A stretch of 64,000 nucleotides of DNA, taken from contig NZ_CP100390.1 in assembly GCF_026016465.1 (NCBI RefSeq), positions 1,588,001 through 1,652,000 on the forward strand, written 5' to 3'. Of this stretch, positions 20,637 to 29,216 are shown in pieces. The DNA comes from Alkalimarinus alittae. Its GTDB lineage: Bacteria > Pseudomonadota > Gammaproteobacteria > Pseudomonadales > Oleiphilaceae. The translations under genes and the position numbers were made by a program. The first letter of the stretch is position 1. The number at the start of each line of letters is the position of its first letter. The notes beneath the pieces are model-generated. The model was not told where the DNA came from. It ran no database searches and saw nothing but the letters and a program-made list of their open reading frames with translations.

Positions 20637-21256
20637 GTCAGTTTTTTCAAATACACCCAGACAATCCGCAGCACCGACTGATTGTTCAGGCGGTTGATAT
20701 TGTTAGGTCTGGCGGTGTTATTGCTTACCCTACCGATTCAGCTTATGCGCTAGGTTGTTATATTGGTGATAAGAATGCAGTGGATAGAATTAAGCGTATT
20801 CGTCGTCTTGATGATAAGCATAACTTTACGTTGGTTTGTCGTGATTTATCAGAGCTTGGCGTTTACGCCAAGGTAAATAACAGTTGTTATCGTTTATTGA
20901 AAAATAATACGCCAGGGGCTTATACATTTATACTGCCTGCGAGTGCAGAGGTGCCTAGACGGTTGATGCACCCCAAAAGGCGTGAGATTGGCATGAGAGT
21001 GCCAGAAAACAATATTGCCTTAGCGTTATTAGAAGAGCTTAATGCGCCACTGATGAGCACGACGTTGATACTGCCGGGTGACGACACGCCTATGACTGAC
21101 CCATACGAGATTAGAAGTATGCTCGAGCATGAGGTTGACCTAGTGATTGATGGCGGTTTCTGTGGTTTTGAGCCAACGACTGTGGTGAAATTAACCGATG
21201 ATGTTCCTCACATTGTGCGAGAGGGTAAAGGTGACCCAGAGCCTTTTAGAACATAA
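20633..21256 (+). CDS. YciO/Sua5/YrdC-family protein (L-threonylcarbamoyladenylate synthase-like)
   Basis: A 207-residue protein with the YrdC fold: VRSGGVIAYPTDSAYALGC at the nucleotide/carbamoyl site, KRIRRLDDKHNF, and GAYTFILPAS. The DSAYALGC version and the HPKRREIGMRVPEN stretch fit the YciO branch more than essential TsaC, so its part in tRNA t6A synthesis is uncertain. It overlaps bolA by four bases. A perfect 13-bp hairpin follows. Confidence 0.88.
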   Translation: MSQFFQIHPDNPQHRLIVQAVDIVRSGGVIAYPTDSAYALGCYIGDKNAVDRIKRIRRLDDKHNFTLVCRDLSELGVYAKVNNSCYRLLKNNTPGAYTFILPASAEVPRRLMHPKRREIGMRVPENNIALALLEELNAPLMSTTLILPGDDTPMTDPYEIRSMLEHEVDLVIDGGFCGFEPTTVVKLTDDVPHIVREGKGDPEPFRT

Positions 21257-21261
21257 AGTGT

Positions 21262-21292
21262 TTAATGGTTAACGAGGCGCGTTAACCATTAA
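21262..21292. terminator. Perfect 13-bp hairpin between convergent genes
   Basis: TTAATGGTTAACG pairs perfectly with CGTTAACCATTAA across a five-base loop. It overlaps the last codons of the hypothetical gene on the minus strand and follows the YciO-like gene on the plus strand, so it may end both transcripts. U-tracts on both sides are poor. Confidence 0.55.
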
Positions 21293-21923
21293 GAATAAAT
21301 CGAAACTGCTCATCTTCTTGTGTCTCTTGAATCTGGTCGTCAGGCTTTTGCATGCTGACTACGTTAGATTTAAGTGCATCATAGCGATGGGCGATATCAG
21401 AAAGCCCATTGTTATCGGGTGTCGCACTAACAAGGCTTGAAAATACATTGTTATGTACGCCGTAGGCATTAGCCACTTTAACGACATTATCGACATAATT
21501 TAGTGTTGGTTGGTCTGTACTTAACCTATTAAATGCTTCATGGAATGCTTTGTTATTTGTGAGGTCTTTATTAACTTGCTCCATAGCGCTAGGAATACCG
21601 TTTCCTTTAGCTTGAAAATTCCCAAATAGATCGCGGGATATTTCCAACCTCATCTCGGGGTTCATCCCAACTTCGGCAAGTTTGTTCCTAAGTGTTTCTT
21701 TTATAAAGGCAGTATCTTTCCCCACTGCATCCTTATATTCATTGACTGATATTTTCTTAGGCGCTGATTGAAACCCTTCACTCAATCTTAAATTAACCGC
21801 GTCAGCCGGTAGGATATCGTTGGCCGGGGTGCTATTTACCTCGCTTTTCTCAGGATTCAACAGCGTTGAACGTGAGAGGTCTTGGGGTATTTGGTATGCA
21901 ATCTCGTTGCTGATAAGTGACAT
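21282..21923 (-). CDS. Hypothetical protein, 213 residues
   Basis: I do not recognise a family. The protein has no cysteine, no obvious signal peptide and no membrane segment. It looks largely helical in the middle (NEYKDAVGKDTAFIKETL onwards), with polar ends. The ATG at 21923 has a strong GGAGG eight bases upstream, which decides the start over the longer frame from 21986. It is flanked by a hairpin at its 3' end and diverges from the DUF6160-type gene. Confidence 0.65.
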   Translation of the reverse strand: MSLISNEIAYQIPQDLSRSTLLNPEKSEVNSTPANDILPADAVNLRLSEGFQSAPKKISVNEYKDAVGKDTAFIKETLRNKLAEVGMNPEMRLEISRDLFGNFQAKGNGIPSAMEQVNKDLTNNKAFHEAFNRLSTDQPTLNYVDNVVKVANAYGVHNNVFSSLVSATPDNNGLSDIAHRYDALKSNVVSMQKPDDQIQETQEDEQFRFILNG

Positions 21924-22182
21924 ATTTTTGGCCTCCATACTGTCTATATCGATTACTGATGATAGATAAAGCAAAAGGTAGGCCATTATTTGTATGGTTG
22001 TGCCGACATTTAAGTAAAATAAATAGTGTTGAACTTTCAGTCATGATGCGAGTAGAACTACTGTGTTTGTAATGTTAATAAATGTAAGTAGGGGTGACGC
22101 AGTTCTCAGTTTTGTCGTGCAGTAAGCAGTATCCTAAAGTGAAAAATATACTAATAAAAATTATGTCCACAGGGAAACTATC

Positions 22183-23226
22183 ATGAAACGCCGAACAGTC
22201 TATCTAGGAGCTGCAGTCGCGCTGTTAACCGCACAACCCTCGTTCTCGCAAATGAAAACACTAGATGACGAAACAATGGGTGGTGTAACGGGGCAGGCAG
22301 GGATTTCTATCGAGTTGGAAGCCAAGGTTAATATTGGCGAAATAGCCTATCAAGATGGCGGCTATTTACTCGTCAGAGATATGTTCTTGGGGGGGATCGG
22401 TGGAACTGCGTTAGACAACATTTTAATGACAGTCGATGTGTCTGGTAACAATGAAACATTGGGTCATGGCTTTTCCCGTATGGCTGAGTGGGCAGATCAA
22501 GGTTTAGTGAGTACTGCTGATGCAGATGTGGCAGATGCTGTCGCAAAATATGATCAAGGTGGCGGATTGTTCGGTAAAACGTTCAATGATGGTGACTTGG
22601 TTATACATGTAGATGCAACAGACCCCGGTGTACTGGCGTCAAATACTGCAAGCCAGAATCTAGATGCTTACAAAACAGCCACCGACTTTGAGTTGACCGT
22701 TGGCTCAGTTGAATATGCACAAAGCACTTATAGCCCAGGCACAGCAACCGCACGCGGTTCACTCATGTTCTCAGATATCAACATGCAAGGGCGTCTCGGG
22801 CCTGCAGATATCGTTATTAGAAATGGAACCAATACTTACTCAGATACTGCCAACGGCAACTTGTCAGTTTCAGATTCAAAAGTTGAAGTTGATGCCTTTT
22901 TTCGGGTAGACGACCTAGATATGAACTGGGATAACGGCGACCTAATTGTGTTATTTAATTTTGCAGGTTTAAAACTCAGAGATCTAAAAATCCATAATAC
23001 TCGTGGTTCAGATTCAGTGGGTAGCTTTGGCTTTGCAAGTGTGTCGGCAGACCTCTCAGCAGGTAATAGTAACTTAACGGGCAGTGCCGGTTTAGCGGTT
23101 ACTAATGTTGATTTAAGAATGGATATCGACATGCCGCATGTGCAATTTGGCAGCAGGCCTAGTATAGGTGAAGTGTACTTTACCGACTTTGTAATTCAGG
23201 CTGACATGCTTGTATACGGGCACTAA
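22183..23226 (+). CDS. DUF6160-type secreted or surface protein
   Basis: A 347-residue protein with a signal peptide (MKRRTVYLGAAVALLTAQPSFSQ) followed by the LDDETMGGVTGQAGISIELE segment that marks the DUF6160/FilA-like group of exported beta-rich proteins. The rest is rich in Gly, Asp, Asn and Ser with alternating hydrophobic residues, as in beta-solenoid or outer-membrane-associated proteins. No cysteines are visible in the mature part. Function is unknown; some members sit in pilus-like gene clusters, but none is present here. Confidence 0.8.
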   Translation: MKRRTVYLGAAVALLTAQPSFSQMKTLDDETMGGVTGQAGISIELEAKVNIGEIAYQDGGYLLVRDMFLGGIGGTALDNILMTVDVSGNNETLGHGFSRMAEWADQGLVSTADADVADAVAKYDQGGGLFGKTFNDGDLVIHVDATDPGVLASNTASQNLDAYKTATDFELTVGSVEYAQSTYSPGTATARGSLMFSDINMQGRLGPADIVIRNGTNTYSDTANGNLSVSDSKVEVDAFFRVDDLDMNWDNGDLIVLFNFAGLKLRDLKIHNTRGSDSVGSFGFASVSADLSAGNSNLTGSAGLAVTNVDLRMDIDMPHVQFGSRPSIGEVYFTDFVIQADMLVYGH

Positions 23227-23353
23227 ACACCTTCCGATAGGGCAGGCTACAAGTTTGCCCTTGTTTGCGGTTTCACCCTTTTGATGCCTAATTCTAAGGG
23301 TTTAATTAAAGACTCTTTGTTTAAGGTGTTGTTTCTCTATCGAGATATTACGC

Positions 23354-24601
23354 TTATATTTTAACCACAGGTAAATCTGATATTCGGGTTGTGTAAGCCG
23401 GAGATTTAAAGCTACGCGCCATTGACCACCCCCTTTTTATTCCTTGTCTTGCAAAAAATACACTGCCATGGCCATACCGTTTATTCATTTGGTCGATCAT
23501 CGTCATCAGCTTTACAGATCGTTCAGAATCACTCTGAAAGAAGTCATTTTGATAATACTTACTATTGGTTAGCTCAAGTAAACCAACACCTGCTCGCGCA
23601 TATCCATAACCCTCACGAAATAATGAATCTGATGCTTCCGTCGCGGTACTAATAATTATTCGGCTGTCGTTAGTCGGGTAAGGCAGTGGAAGAGTAACAC
23701 TGTTGCTGTAGGGGTGGTCTGAATAACGAGATGTTTGAATGGTCACATAGATTCTTTTAGTGAGCCCGTTTTGCTGCCGTAATTTCTCAGCCGCTCTATT
23801 GGCGTAATGTGCGACACTTTCTTTTATCGCTTGTTTAGATGTTATTTTCTTAGAAAAAGACCGACTGCAAAACACTTCTTTTTTGGGTTGTGGTTGGGTT
23901 TCTAAATCGAAACACGGCACCTCATTTAATTCGAGTACGGTTCGCTCTAATGTAACGCCAAATTCTTTCCTAATGCGTTTTGGGGGTTGTCTTTTAAGGT
24001 CATGAACAGAGTATATTTTAAACAGGTTAAGCCTTTTGGCGAGTCTAGAGCCAACTCCCCAGACCTTATCTACGGCTATTTTTTTAAAGACGTTTTCCCA
24101 TTTATGAAGATTGGAGACTCGGCAGACACCATTTAGTTTGTTTGATTTTTTTGCAATGTGATTAGCCAATTTTGCCAATGTTTTTGTTTCAGCGATACCA
24201 ACACATACAGGCATCCGTTGATGTTGCCATGCAAGCTTCTTAATTAGTTGACCATGGCTAATAACATCACTAAACCCGTTAAGCTCAAGAAAAGCCTCGT
24301 CAATACTGTATATTTCAATGCGGTCACCCAGCGTCGCCAACAAGCCCATTAACCGTGCCGAAATATCGCCGTATAATTCGTAGTTACTGCTAAAAATATG
24401 AACCTGATGATGCTCTAGTAAAGGCTTAATTTTAAAGTAGGGAACCAGCCCCGGAACCCCTAATGCTTTTGCTTGAGCATTACGCGTAACAATGCAGCCA
24501 TCATTATTGGATAACACAACAATCGGCTTGCCTCTCAAATCAGGCCTAAATATTTGTTCGCAACTCGCATAACAGGCGTTGCAGTCGACAAGTGCTAGCA
24601 T
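23354..24601 (-). CDS. umuC: Y-family DNA polymerase V catalytic subunit UmuC
   Basis: Error-prone translesion polymerase, 415 residues. Catalytic acidic residues appear in MLALVDCNACYASCEQIF (D6) and IYSIDEAFLEL. RPLRGKPIV-type nucleotide binding is seen as DLRGKPIVVLSNNDGC. The helix-hairpin-helix region (VDKVWGVGSRLAKRL) and the little-finger domain follow; C-terminal residues PVVKI may be the clamp-binding end. It overlaps the umuD stop by seven bases, so the pair is translationally coupled and SOS-controlled. Confidence 0.95.
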   Translation of the reverse strand: MLALVDCNACYASCEQIFRPDLRGKPIVVLSNNDGCIVTRNAQAKALGVPGLVPYFKIKPLLEHHQVHIFSSNYELYGDISARLMGLLATLGDRIEIYSIDEAFLELNGFSDVISHGQLIKKLAWQHQRMPVCVGIAETKTLAKLANHIAKKSNKLNGVCRVSNLHKWENVFKKIAVDKVWGVGSRLAKRLNLFKIYSVHDLKRQPPKRIRKEFGVTLERTVLELNEVPCFDLETQPQPKKEVFCSRSFSKKITSKQAIKESVAHYANRAAEKLRQQNGLTKRIYVTIQTSRYSDHPYSNSVTLPLPYPTNDSRIIISTATEASDSLFREGYGYARAGVGLLELTNSKYYQNDFFQSDSERSVKLMTMIDQMNKRYGHGSVFFARQGIKRGWSMARSFKSPAYTTRISDLPVVKI

Positions 24602-25044
24602 GAAAAAGCAAAATTCTTTTGAGGTGAAATACAGTACGTCACCACGCCTTCACACATAACATCAATATCCTCAGGTAAGGGAATCGGTGGGTGCTTGGGG
24701 TTGGCGGGTCTTAAAATTTTATTCTTTAAATCTAAAACCTTAACGGTCAACTCACCTGCGATGGACGCAACAATCGTGCTGTCATCTTCAGGTCGAATGG
24801 AACGATCAATAATTAAGAGAGAGCCATCAAGGATACCTCTTTCAATCATAGAATCACCTTCGGCTTTGGCTAGAATAGTCGCAGCAGGATGCTTGATAAG
24901 CAGTTCGTTAAGGCTAGGTATACTTTCAGAATAATCATCCGCAGGAGACGGAAAACCGCACGCAAGACGACGACTCAGTACAGATAGCACCTCATTAGTT
25001 GACTTAAATGTAGAGTGTAAAATGCATAAAGGCGTAACGTTCAT
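24595..25044 (-). CDS. umuD: UmuD, LexA-like self-cleaving subunit of Pol V
   Basis: S24-family serine autoprotease, 149 residues. The cleavage site is C29-G30 in LACGFPSPADDY, the nucleophile is S65 in AEGDSM, and the general-base lysine is K102 in LTVKV. All three are shifted by exactly five residues from E. coli UmuD, so the domain is intact. RecA-stimulated cleavage gives UmuD', which activates UmuC. It is first in the umuDC unit, 14 bases downstream of a LexA-type box. Confidence 0.95.
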   Translation of the reverse strand: MNVTPLCILHSTFKSTNEVLSVLSRRLACGFPSPADDYSESIPSLNELLIKHPAATILAKAEGDSMIERGILDGSLLIIDRSIRPEDDSTIVASIAGELTVKVLDLKNKILRPANPKHPPIPLPEDIDVMCEGVVTYCISPQKNFAFSC

Positions 25045-25057
25045 ATTTAATATAACA

Positions 25058-25073
25058 CTGTATGGATGGACAG
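25058..25073 (-). promoter_or_regulatory. LexA (SOS) box upstream of umuDC
   Basis: CTGT-ATGGATGG-ACAG has the full CTGT-N8-ACAG core of the gammaproteobacterial LexA operator and is flanked by A and T as in the consensus. It starts 14 bases upstream of the umuD ATG. Confidence 0.9.
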
Positions 25074-25399
25074 TCCTATAATAGCCCTATTATTAGATAA
25101 ATAGCAATTATAAATATTCTATTTTGAGGCTCGACAGATTTACTATGTGGGGGGGATTCTTGTGCAAAATGCGAGACCTGCCCCAATCCTGTGAATATCG
25201 AAAAATGTAGGGGCAGACCTATGTGTCCGCCCTAAAAGCGAATGTTGAGATAAAGGTGATACTTTTAAAGCCTGAATGCATAAGAAATCAACGTTTAATA
25301 TTGGTCTATATATGCAAATAGGGGAGGAGGACGTTCAGATTTACGTGATCGGCCATGTTGAACAGCAACACGTAATTAAACTGAAAATAAAGAAGAAAA
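25074..25399. other. Gene-free stretch between the SOS box and tRNA-Arg
   Basis: No convincing coding region. The only structure I see is an imperfect inverted repeat GGGCAGAC (25211-25218) and GTCCGCCC (25225-25232) around CTATGT, of a type found as short dispersed repeats. A long open frame here ends inside the tRNA and is an artefact. Confidence 0.5.
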
Positions 25400-25476
25400 T
25401 GGTGCCCCGAACAGGAGTCGAACCTGTGACCTGCCCCTTAGGAGGGGGCCGCGCTATCCAGCTGTGCCATCGGGGC
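25400..25476 (-). tRNA. tRNA-Arg (anticodon CCT)
   Basis: The 7-bp acceptor stem GCCCCGA/TCGGGGC, discriminator A and encoded CCA close the cloverleaf. The anticodon stem GCCCC/GGGGC holds the loop CTCCTAA, giving anticodon CCU, which reads AGG. The T-arm GGTTCGACTCC is canonical. It is the only RNA gene that I can see in the window and lies between umuDC and the arsenosugar-type cluster, a common insertion-site position, though I see no integrase. Confidence 0.96.
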
Positions 25477-25654
25477 ACTAAAGAAGGCGTATGATAGCGT
25501 CATGAATGCTATTTCTCAAGGACTTAGCCGTGCTTATTTAGCTGTGACGTGTATTAAATTCTTATTTTTATGCCATGCTTATAGGAAAGGCTTTTCATTG
25601 GGTATCAGCTATGATATCTGTATAGTTATATAGATATTAATAAGAGGGTAAATT

Positions 25655-26011
25655 ATGATAAAACAGCTATCAGATATTGTGGCAGAGGCAAAAATGGGTG
25701 AGCACTGTTTAACAGTTGTCGAGTCATTGAAGTTGGTTGGGCAGTGTGAAAAACCGCTGTTAATTGACGTACGAGAACCGGCTGAGCACAGCCTTGATTC
25801 GGTTGAAGGCTTTATCAACATACCTCGTGGAGTTTTAGAGATGAAAATGCCTGAGCTGTGTGATGACCCTGATCGTTGCATTTTACTTCATTGCGGTACG
25901 GGAGGAAGGGCTGCTCTTTCTGCTAAATCGTTGAGGAATATGGGGTATAAAAATGTTCATCTAATTAGCGCCTCGTTTGAAGATATTAAAAATCACTTTC
26001 ACGGTTCATAA
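25655..26011 (+). CDS. Rhodanese-like sulfurtransferase
   Basis: A single-domain rhodanese of 118 residues. LLIDVREPAEH and the active-site loop HCGTGGRA (C80) are intact. It probably carries persulfide or redox activity. It precedes the DsbA-like gene by 14 bases and the arsS-type gene beyond, so it is likely part of that unit; rhodanese genes are common in thiol and metalloid clusters. Its exact role here is inferred from position. Confidence 0.87.
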   Translation: MIKQLSDIVAEAKMGEHCLTVVESLKLVGQCEKPLLIDVREPAEHSLDSVEGFINIPRGVLEMKMPELCDDPDRCILLHCGTGGRAALSAKSLRNMGYKNVHLISASFEDIKNHFHGS

Positions 26012-26025
26012 ACACGGGCATTAAG

Positions 26026-26730
26026 ATGAGTAAACCAGTATTGATTTCTCACTACTCAGATGTGTTGTGTGTCTGGGCTTATGTGGCACAAGTTAAGCTC
26101 GATGAGCTCCGTACTCAGTTTGGTGACGGTGTTGATATCAAACATCACTTTACACCAACGTTTGGGTGTACGGAACATCGTATCGGTGAGGGTTGGAAAG
26201 ATAGGGGAGGCTTTGATGGGTTTTCTGACCATGTCGTGGATGTGTGTGAGTCCTTCCCGCATGTTGAGATTAACAAGGCTGTTTGGAAGACTTCTCGGCC
26301 AAAGTCATCTGCATCGACTCATTGTTTTATAAAAGCGGTTCAGTTACTTGAAGAAGAAGGCGTTATTAGCTCTCAGCATGTTGAGGCTTATGATGGGCGT
26401 ACACTGTGTGAAGCGTTTGTTTGGCATGTTCGTTTGGCCTTTTTTGTAGAGGTTAAAGATGTATCGAAACATGATGTACTGTTTGAGATTGCGAAGAGGT
26501 TAAGTATTCCTGTAGAGGCGGTTGATGAGCGACTTAACAATGGAGCGGCTATCGCTGCATTGTGTCGAGATATGGAGCTTAAAGAAAGTCTAAATATTGA
26601 AGGCAGTCCAACATATTCTTTAAATGGTGGTAGGCAAAAACTGTACGGTAATGTTGGTTATCGAATTCTTGAGGCGAATGTGCTTGAGTTAATGCAAAAT
26701 GAGAACAGAGAACTTGCTTCATGGTGTTGA
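26026..26730 (+). CDS. DsbA-family (FrnE/2-hydroxychromene isomerase-like) protein
   Basis: A 234-residue thioredoxin-fold protein with a helical insertion. It starts ISHYSDVLCVWAYVAQ, where the usual CPWC is CVWA: only C15 remains, so classic disulfide exchange is unlikely. GSPTYSLNGGRQKLYGNVGY near the C-terminus has the cis-proline and the typical DsbA end. It sits between the rhodanese and the ArsS-type gene; a glutathione- or arsenic-thiol-related role is possible but unproven. Confidence 0.85.
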   Translation: MSKPVLISHYSDVLCVWAYVAQVKLDELRTQFGDGVDIKHHFTPTFGCTEHRIGEGWKDRGGFDGFSDHVVDVCESFPHVEINKAVWKTSRPKSSASTHCFIKAVQLLEEEGVISSQHVEAYDGRTLCEAFVWHVRLAFFVEVKDVSKHDVLFEIAKRLSIPVEAVDERLNNGAAIAALCRDMELKESLNIEGSPTYSLNGGRQKLYGNVGYRILEANVLELMQNENRELASWC

Positions 26731-26790
26731 ACTAATTGGAATTCTGGTAGTCTCACTGCTAACTAAATTATATAAACAATAAGGTTAGCT

Positions 26791-27765
26791 ATGCTTGATA
26801 CCCGACCGATGCTTTTGTTGTCTGATTTTCCTGAAATCAGAAGAGCAGAACTACATACCCTTCAAGTAAATCTAGGTTACAAGTGCAATCTAAGTTGTAC
26901 GCATTGTCACGTCGCTGCAGGCCCTAATCGAACAGAGATGATGGATCGAAAAACAGTCGATATTCTTCTGCAGTTTATAGACGCACAAAATATCAAAACG
27001 CTTGACTTAACGGGCGGCGCGCCGGAAATGAATCCTGAGTTTCGCTATTTGGTGCTCGAAGCCCGCAAGCGTAATGTCACTGTAATTGATCGATGCAACT
27101 TGACGATTTTACTTGAGCCTGGTTACGAGGATATGGCGCAGTTTTTAGCGGATAATCAAGTAGAGGTCGTCGCCTCTATGCCTTGTTACAGCGAAGAAAA
27201 CGTAGATAAACAGCGCGGGAAAGGTGTTTATGATGGCAGTATCGAAGCACTTTTGCGTCTCAATAAATTAGGGTACGGTGTTGAAGGTAGCGGTCTGATA
27301 TTGAATTTAGTGTATAACCCCGGTGGCGCTTTTCTTCCGCCTCCTCAACAGCAGTTAGAGTTAGATTATAAGCGGGAGTTATTTGACCGTTTTACTATTG
27401 CGTTTAATCAGTTATTTTCTATTACCAATATGCCTATTAGCCGATTTGGTAGTGTGCTTTTATCAAAAGGCGAGTTTAATAATTATATGGGGTTGCTAAA
27501 GGGCGCTTACCTAGAGCAAAATCTAAACTCTGTTATGTGCCGCAACCTTATCAGTATTGATTGGCAAGGGTATGTCTATGATTGTGATTTTAATCAAATG
27601 TTAGAGATGCCGCTGGTTAACCCAGATAATAAAATTGCTTCTGATCGTACGCATTTATCTGAATTATTGCAGCAAAATATGGAAGGACGTCCTATAGTAG
27701 TGGCTAACCATTGTTATGGATGTACTGCAGGTCAGGGTAGTAGTTGTGGTGGATCGCTGGAGTAA
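26791..27765 (+). CDS. arsS: ArsS-type radical SAM protein (arsenosugar biosynthesis)
   Basis: A 324-residue radical SAM enzyme. The iron-sulfur motif is C32-x3-C36-x2-C39 in YKCNLSCTHCH, and LTGGAPEMNP follows. The C-terminal cysteines are in MCRNL, YDCDFNQML and HCYGCTAGQGSSCGG, the pattern of the family annotated as arsenosugar biosynthesis ArsS (TIGR04167-type). It is followed by two small glycosyltransferases of families named as associated with it. No arsenite methyltransferase ArsM is in the window. The fold is certain; the pathway rests on family naming and neighbours. Confidence 0.9.
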   Translation: MLDTRPMLLLSDFPEIRRAELHTLQVNLGYKCNLSCTHCHVAAGPNRTEMMDRKTVDILLQFIDAQNIKTLDLTGGAPEMNPEFRYLVLEARKRNVTVIDRCNLTILLEPGYEDMAQFLADNQVEVVASMPCYSEENVDKQRGKGVYDGSIEALLRLNKLGYGVEGSGLILNLVYNPGGAFLPPPQQQLELDYKRELFDRFTIAFNQLFSITNMPISRFGSVLLSKGEFNNYMGLLKGAYLEQNLNSVMCRNLISIDWQGYVYDCDFNQMLEMPLVNPDNKIASDRTHLSELLQQNMEGRPIVVANHCYGCTAGQGSSCGGSLE

Positions 27766-27770
27766 AATTA

Positions 27771-28451
27771 ATGCAGCTGCGTATTAGTATTATTATCCCT
27801 ACGCTTAATGAAGAAAAAACCATCAAGAAATCATTAAAAGCACTACAGTTGTTGAGACTGTACGGTGCAGAGGTGATTGTTGCAGATGGTGGGAGTCGTG
27901 ATAACACCAAGTCTGAATGTAATCACTTGGTAGACTGCTGGGTCGACGCACCCAAAGGACGAGCGACTCAAATGAATGCGGGGGCAGACGTTGCACGCTT
28001 TACTGCGATGCTGTTCCTTCATGCCGATACGGTACTCCCCGGCAATAGTGTTAATTTACTTAAAGCCTTCATCGAATCGACGAGTATTTGGGGCCGATTT
28101 AATGTGCGTTTGTCTGGCGATAAAAAGATGTATCGAGTGGTTGAATCTATGATGAATTGGCGTTCGATGCTAACGGGTATCGCGACAGGAGATCAGGCGA
28201 TATTTGTTAGAAAAGCCTATTTTGAACGGGTAGGCCGATTCCCCCAGCAACCGCTGATGGAAGACGTTGCGCTAACCCAAAAACTTAAAAAAATTAGCCG
28301 CCCTTATTGCATTAAGATACCTGTCACCACAGATAGCCGTCGATGGGAAAAACACGGTGTATGGAAGACGATATTATTAATGTGGTCGTTGCGGTTTAAG
28401 TATATGCTAGGTGTCGATGTCGAAAAACTTCACCGTCAATATTATCCTTAA
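27771..28451 (+). CDS. TIGR04283-type family 2 glycosyltransferase (arsenosugar-associated)
   Basis: A 226-residue GT-A glycosyltransferase with SIIIPTLNEEKTI at the N-terminus, IVADGGSRDNT and FLHADTVLP (DxD-like). GDQAIFVRK and MEDVAL are the acceptor/catalytic segments. The ATG at 27771 starts 5 bases after the arsS stop; a TTG at 27744 would overlap arsS and is less likely. It is the first of two glycosyltransferases that follow ArsS in this family. Confidence 0.88.
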   Translation: MQLRISIIIPTLNEEKTIKKSLKALQLLRLYGAEVIVADGGSRDNTKSECNHLVDCWVDAPKGRATQMNAGADVARFTAMLFLHADTVLPGNSVNLLKAFIESTSIWGRFNVRLSGDKKMYRVVESMMNWRSMLTGIATGDQAIFVRKAYFERVGRFPQQPLMEDVALTQKLKKISRPYCIKIPVTTDSRRWEKHGVWKTILLMWSLRFKYMLGVDVEKLHRQYYP

Positions 28452-28468
28452 GTGGATACTTATCCTCT

Positions 28469-29080
28469 ATGACCCGCACGCTATTAATTCAATTTGCAAA
28501 GTGGCCGCAACTCGGAAAAGTTAAAACCCGACTTGCTAAAAAGATGGGTGATCAGGCCGCTTATAGCGCGCATATAGAACTTACTCAAACGGTACTAAAA
28601 AACCTAACTTCATCTAATGTTGGTTCAGTGGCGCTATGGTTTGACCAACTGCTAACTGAAAACCCCGAAGCAAAATTGCTAACCGAAAACTGCCAAAAAC
28701 TATCAGTCCCCATTGCCTGTCAAAAGGGAGATGATTTAGGTGCGCGAATGTTTCATGCGCTTTCTAGTGGATTGAAGACATACCAAAAAGTGATTATCGT
28801 CGGAAGTGACTGCCCAACGGTTGATAAAGCTTATCTAGAGCAAGCCGTTAAGGTGTTGGATGATAGCGATTTAGTACTCGGGCCTGCTGAAGATGGTGGC
28901 TATGTACTACTCGGTGCTCGAAAAGTTGCACCTATGTTGCTGGATAATATTGCATGGGGGCAGGGGGCTGTTCTTCGGTCAACGGTAGAGCGGGCTGATG
29001 GGTGTAGATTGACTTACCAGTTGTTGGATACGACTTGGGATGTTGATGAGTATGAGGATTATTTGCGGTGGAAGAGGTGA
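28469..29080 (+). CDS. TIGR04282-type glycosyltransferase/CofC-like (arsenosugar-associated)
   Basis: A 203-residue protein of the nucleotidyl-/glycosyltransferase fold with FAKWPQLGKVKTRLAK, VIIVGSDCPTVD and LGPAEDGGYVLLG. It is the second member of the pair commonly linked to ArsS. The spacing to the upstream gene is 17 bases and a strong terminator hairpin follows, marking the end of the unit. Confidence 0.88.
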   Translation: MTRTLLIQFAKWPQLGKVKTRLAKKMGDQAAYSAHIELTQTVLKNLTSSNVGSVALWFDQLLTENPEAKLLTENCQKLSVPIACQKGDDLGARMFHALSSGLKTYQKVIIVGSDCPTVDKAYLEQAVKVLDDSDLVLGPAEDGGYVLLGARKVAPMLLDNIAWGQGAVLRSTVERADGCRLTYQLLDTTWDVDEYEDYLRWKR

Positions 29081-29182
29081 TATCATCGTATTGTACGAAT
29101 CGAAAAGGCTGAGTTATTAAAGGTTGAAAAATACCCAGACACCATATAGCGTTTGAGTACTATCTGATCGCCACTCGATTGA

Positions 29183-29209
29183 AAGGGTAAAAGGCTCGCT
29201 TTTACCCTT
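29183..29209. terminator. Bidirectional terminator hairpin
   Basis: AAGGGTAAAAG pairs perfectly with CTTTTACCCTT across a five-base loop. A T-rich run (ATCTTATTTA) follows on the plus strand. It separates the arsenosugar-type unit from the convergent TPR gene. Confidence 0.75.
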
Positions 29210-29216
29210 ATCTTAT

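Noticed and set aside
25276-25494. Open frame of 72 codons ending GVEPVTCPLGGG...CHRGTKEGV
   Set aside because: It reads through the reverse complement of tRNA-Arg; the GVEPVT-like end is a well-known artefact of tRNA genes.
25400-29080. Integrated island at the tRNA-Arg gene
   Set aside because: No integrase and no repeated tRNA 3' end were found downstream in the window.
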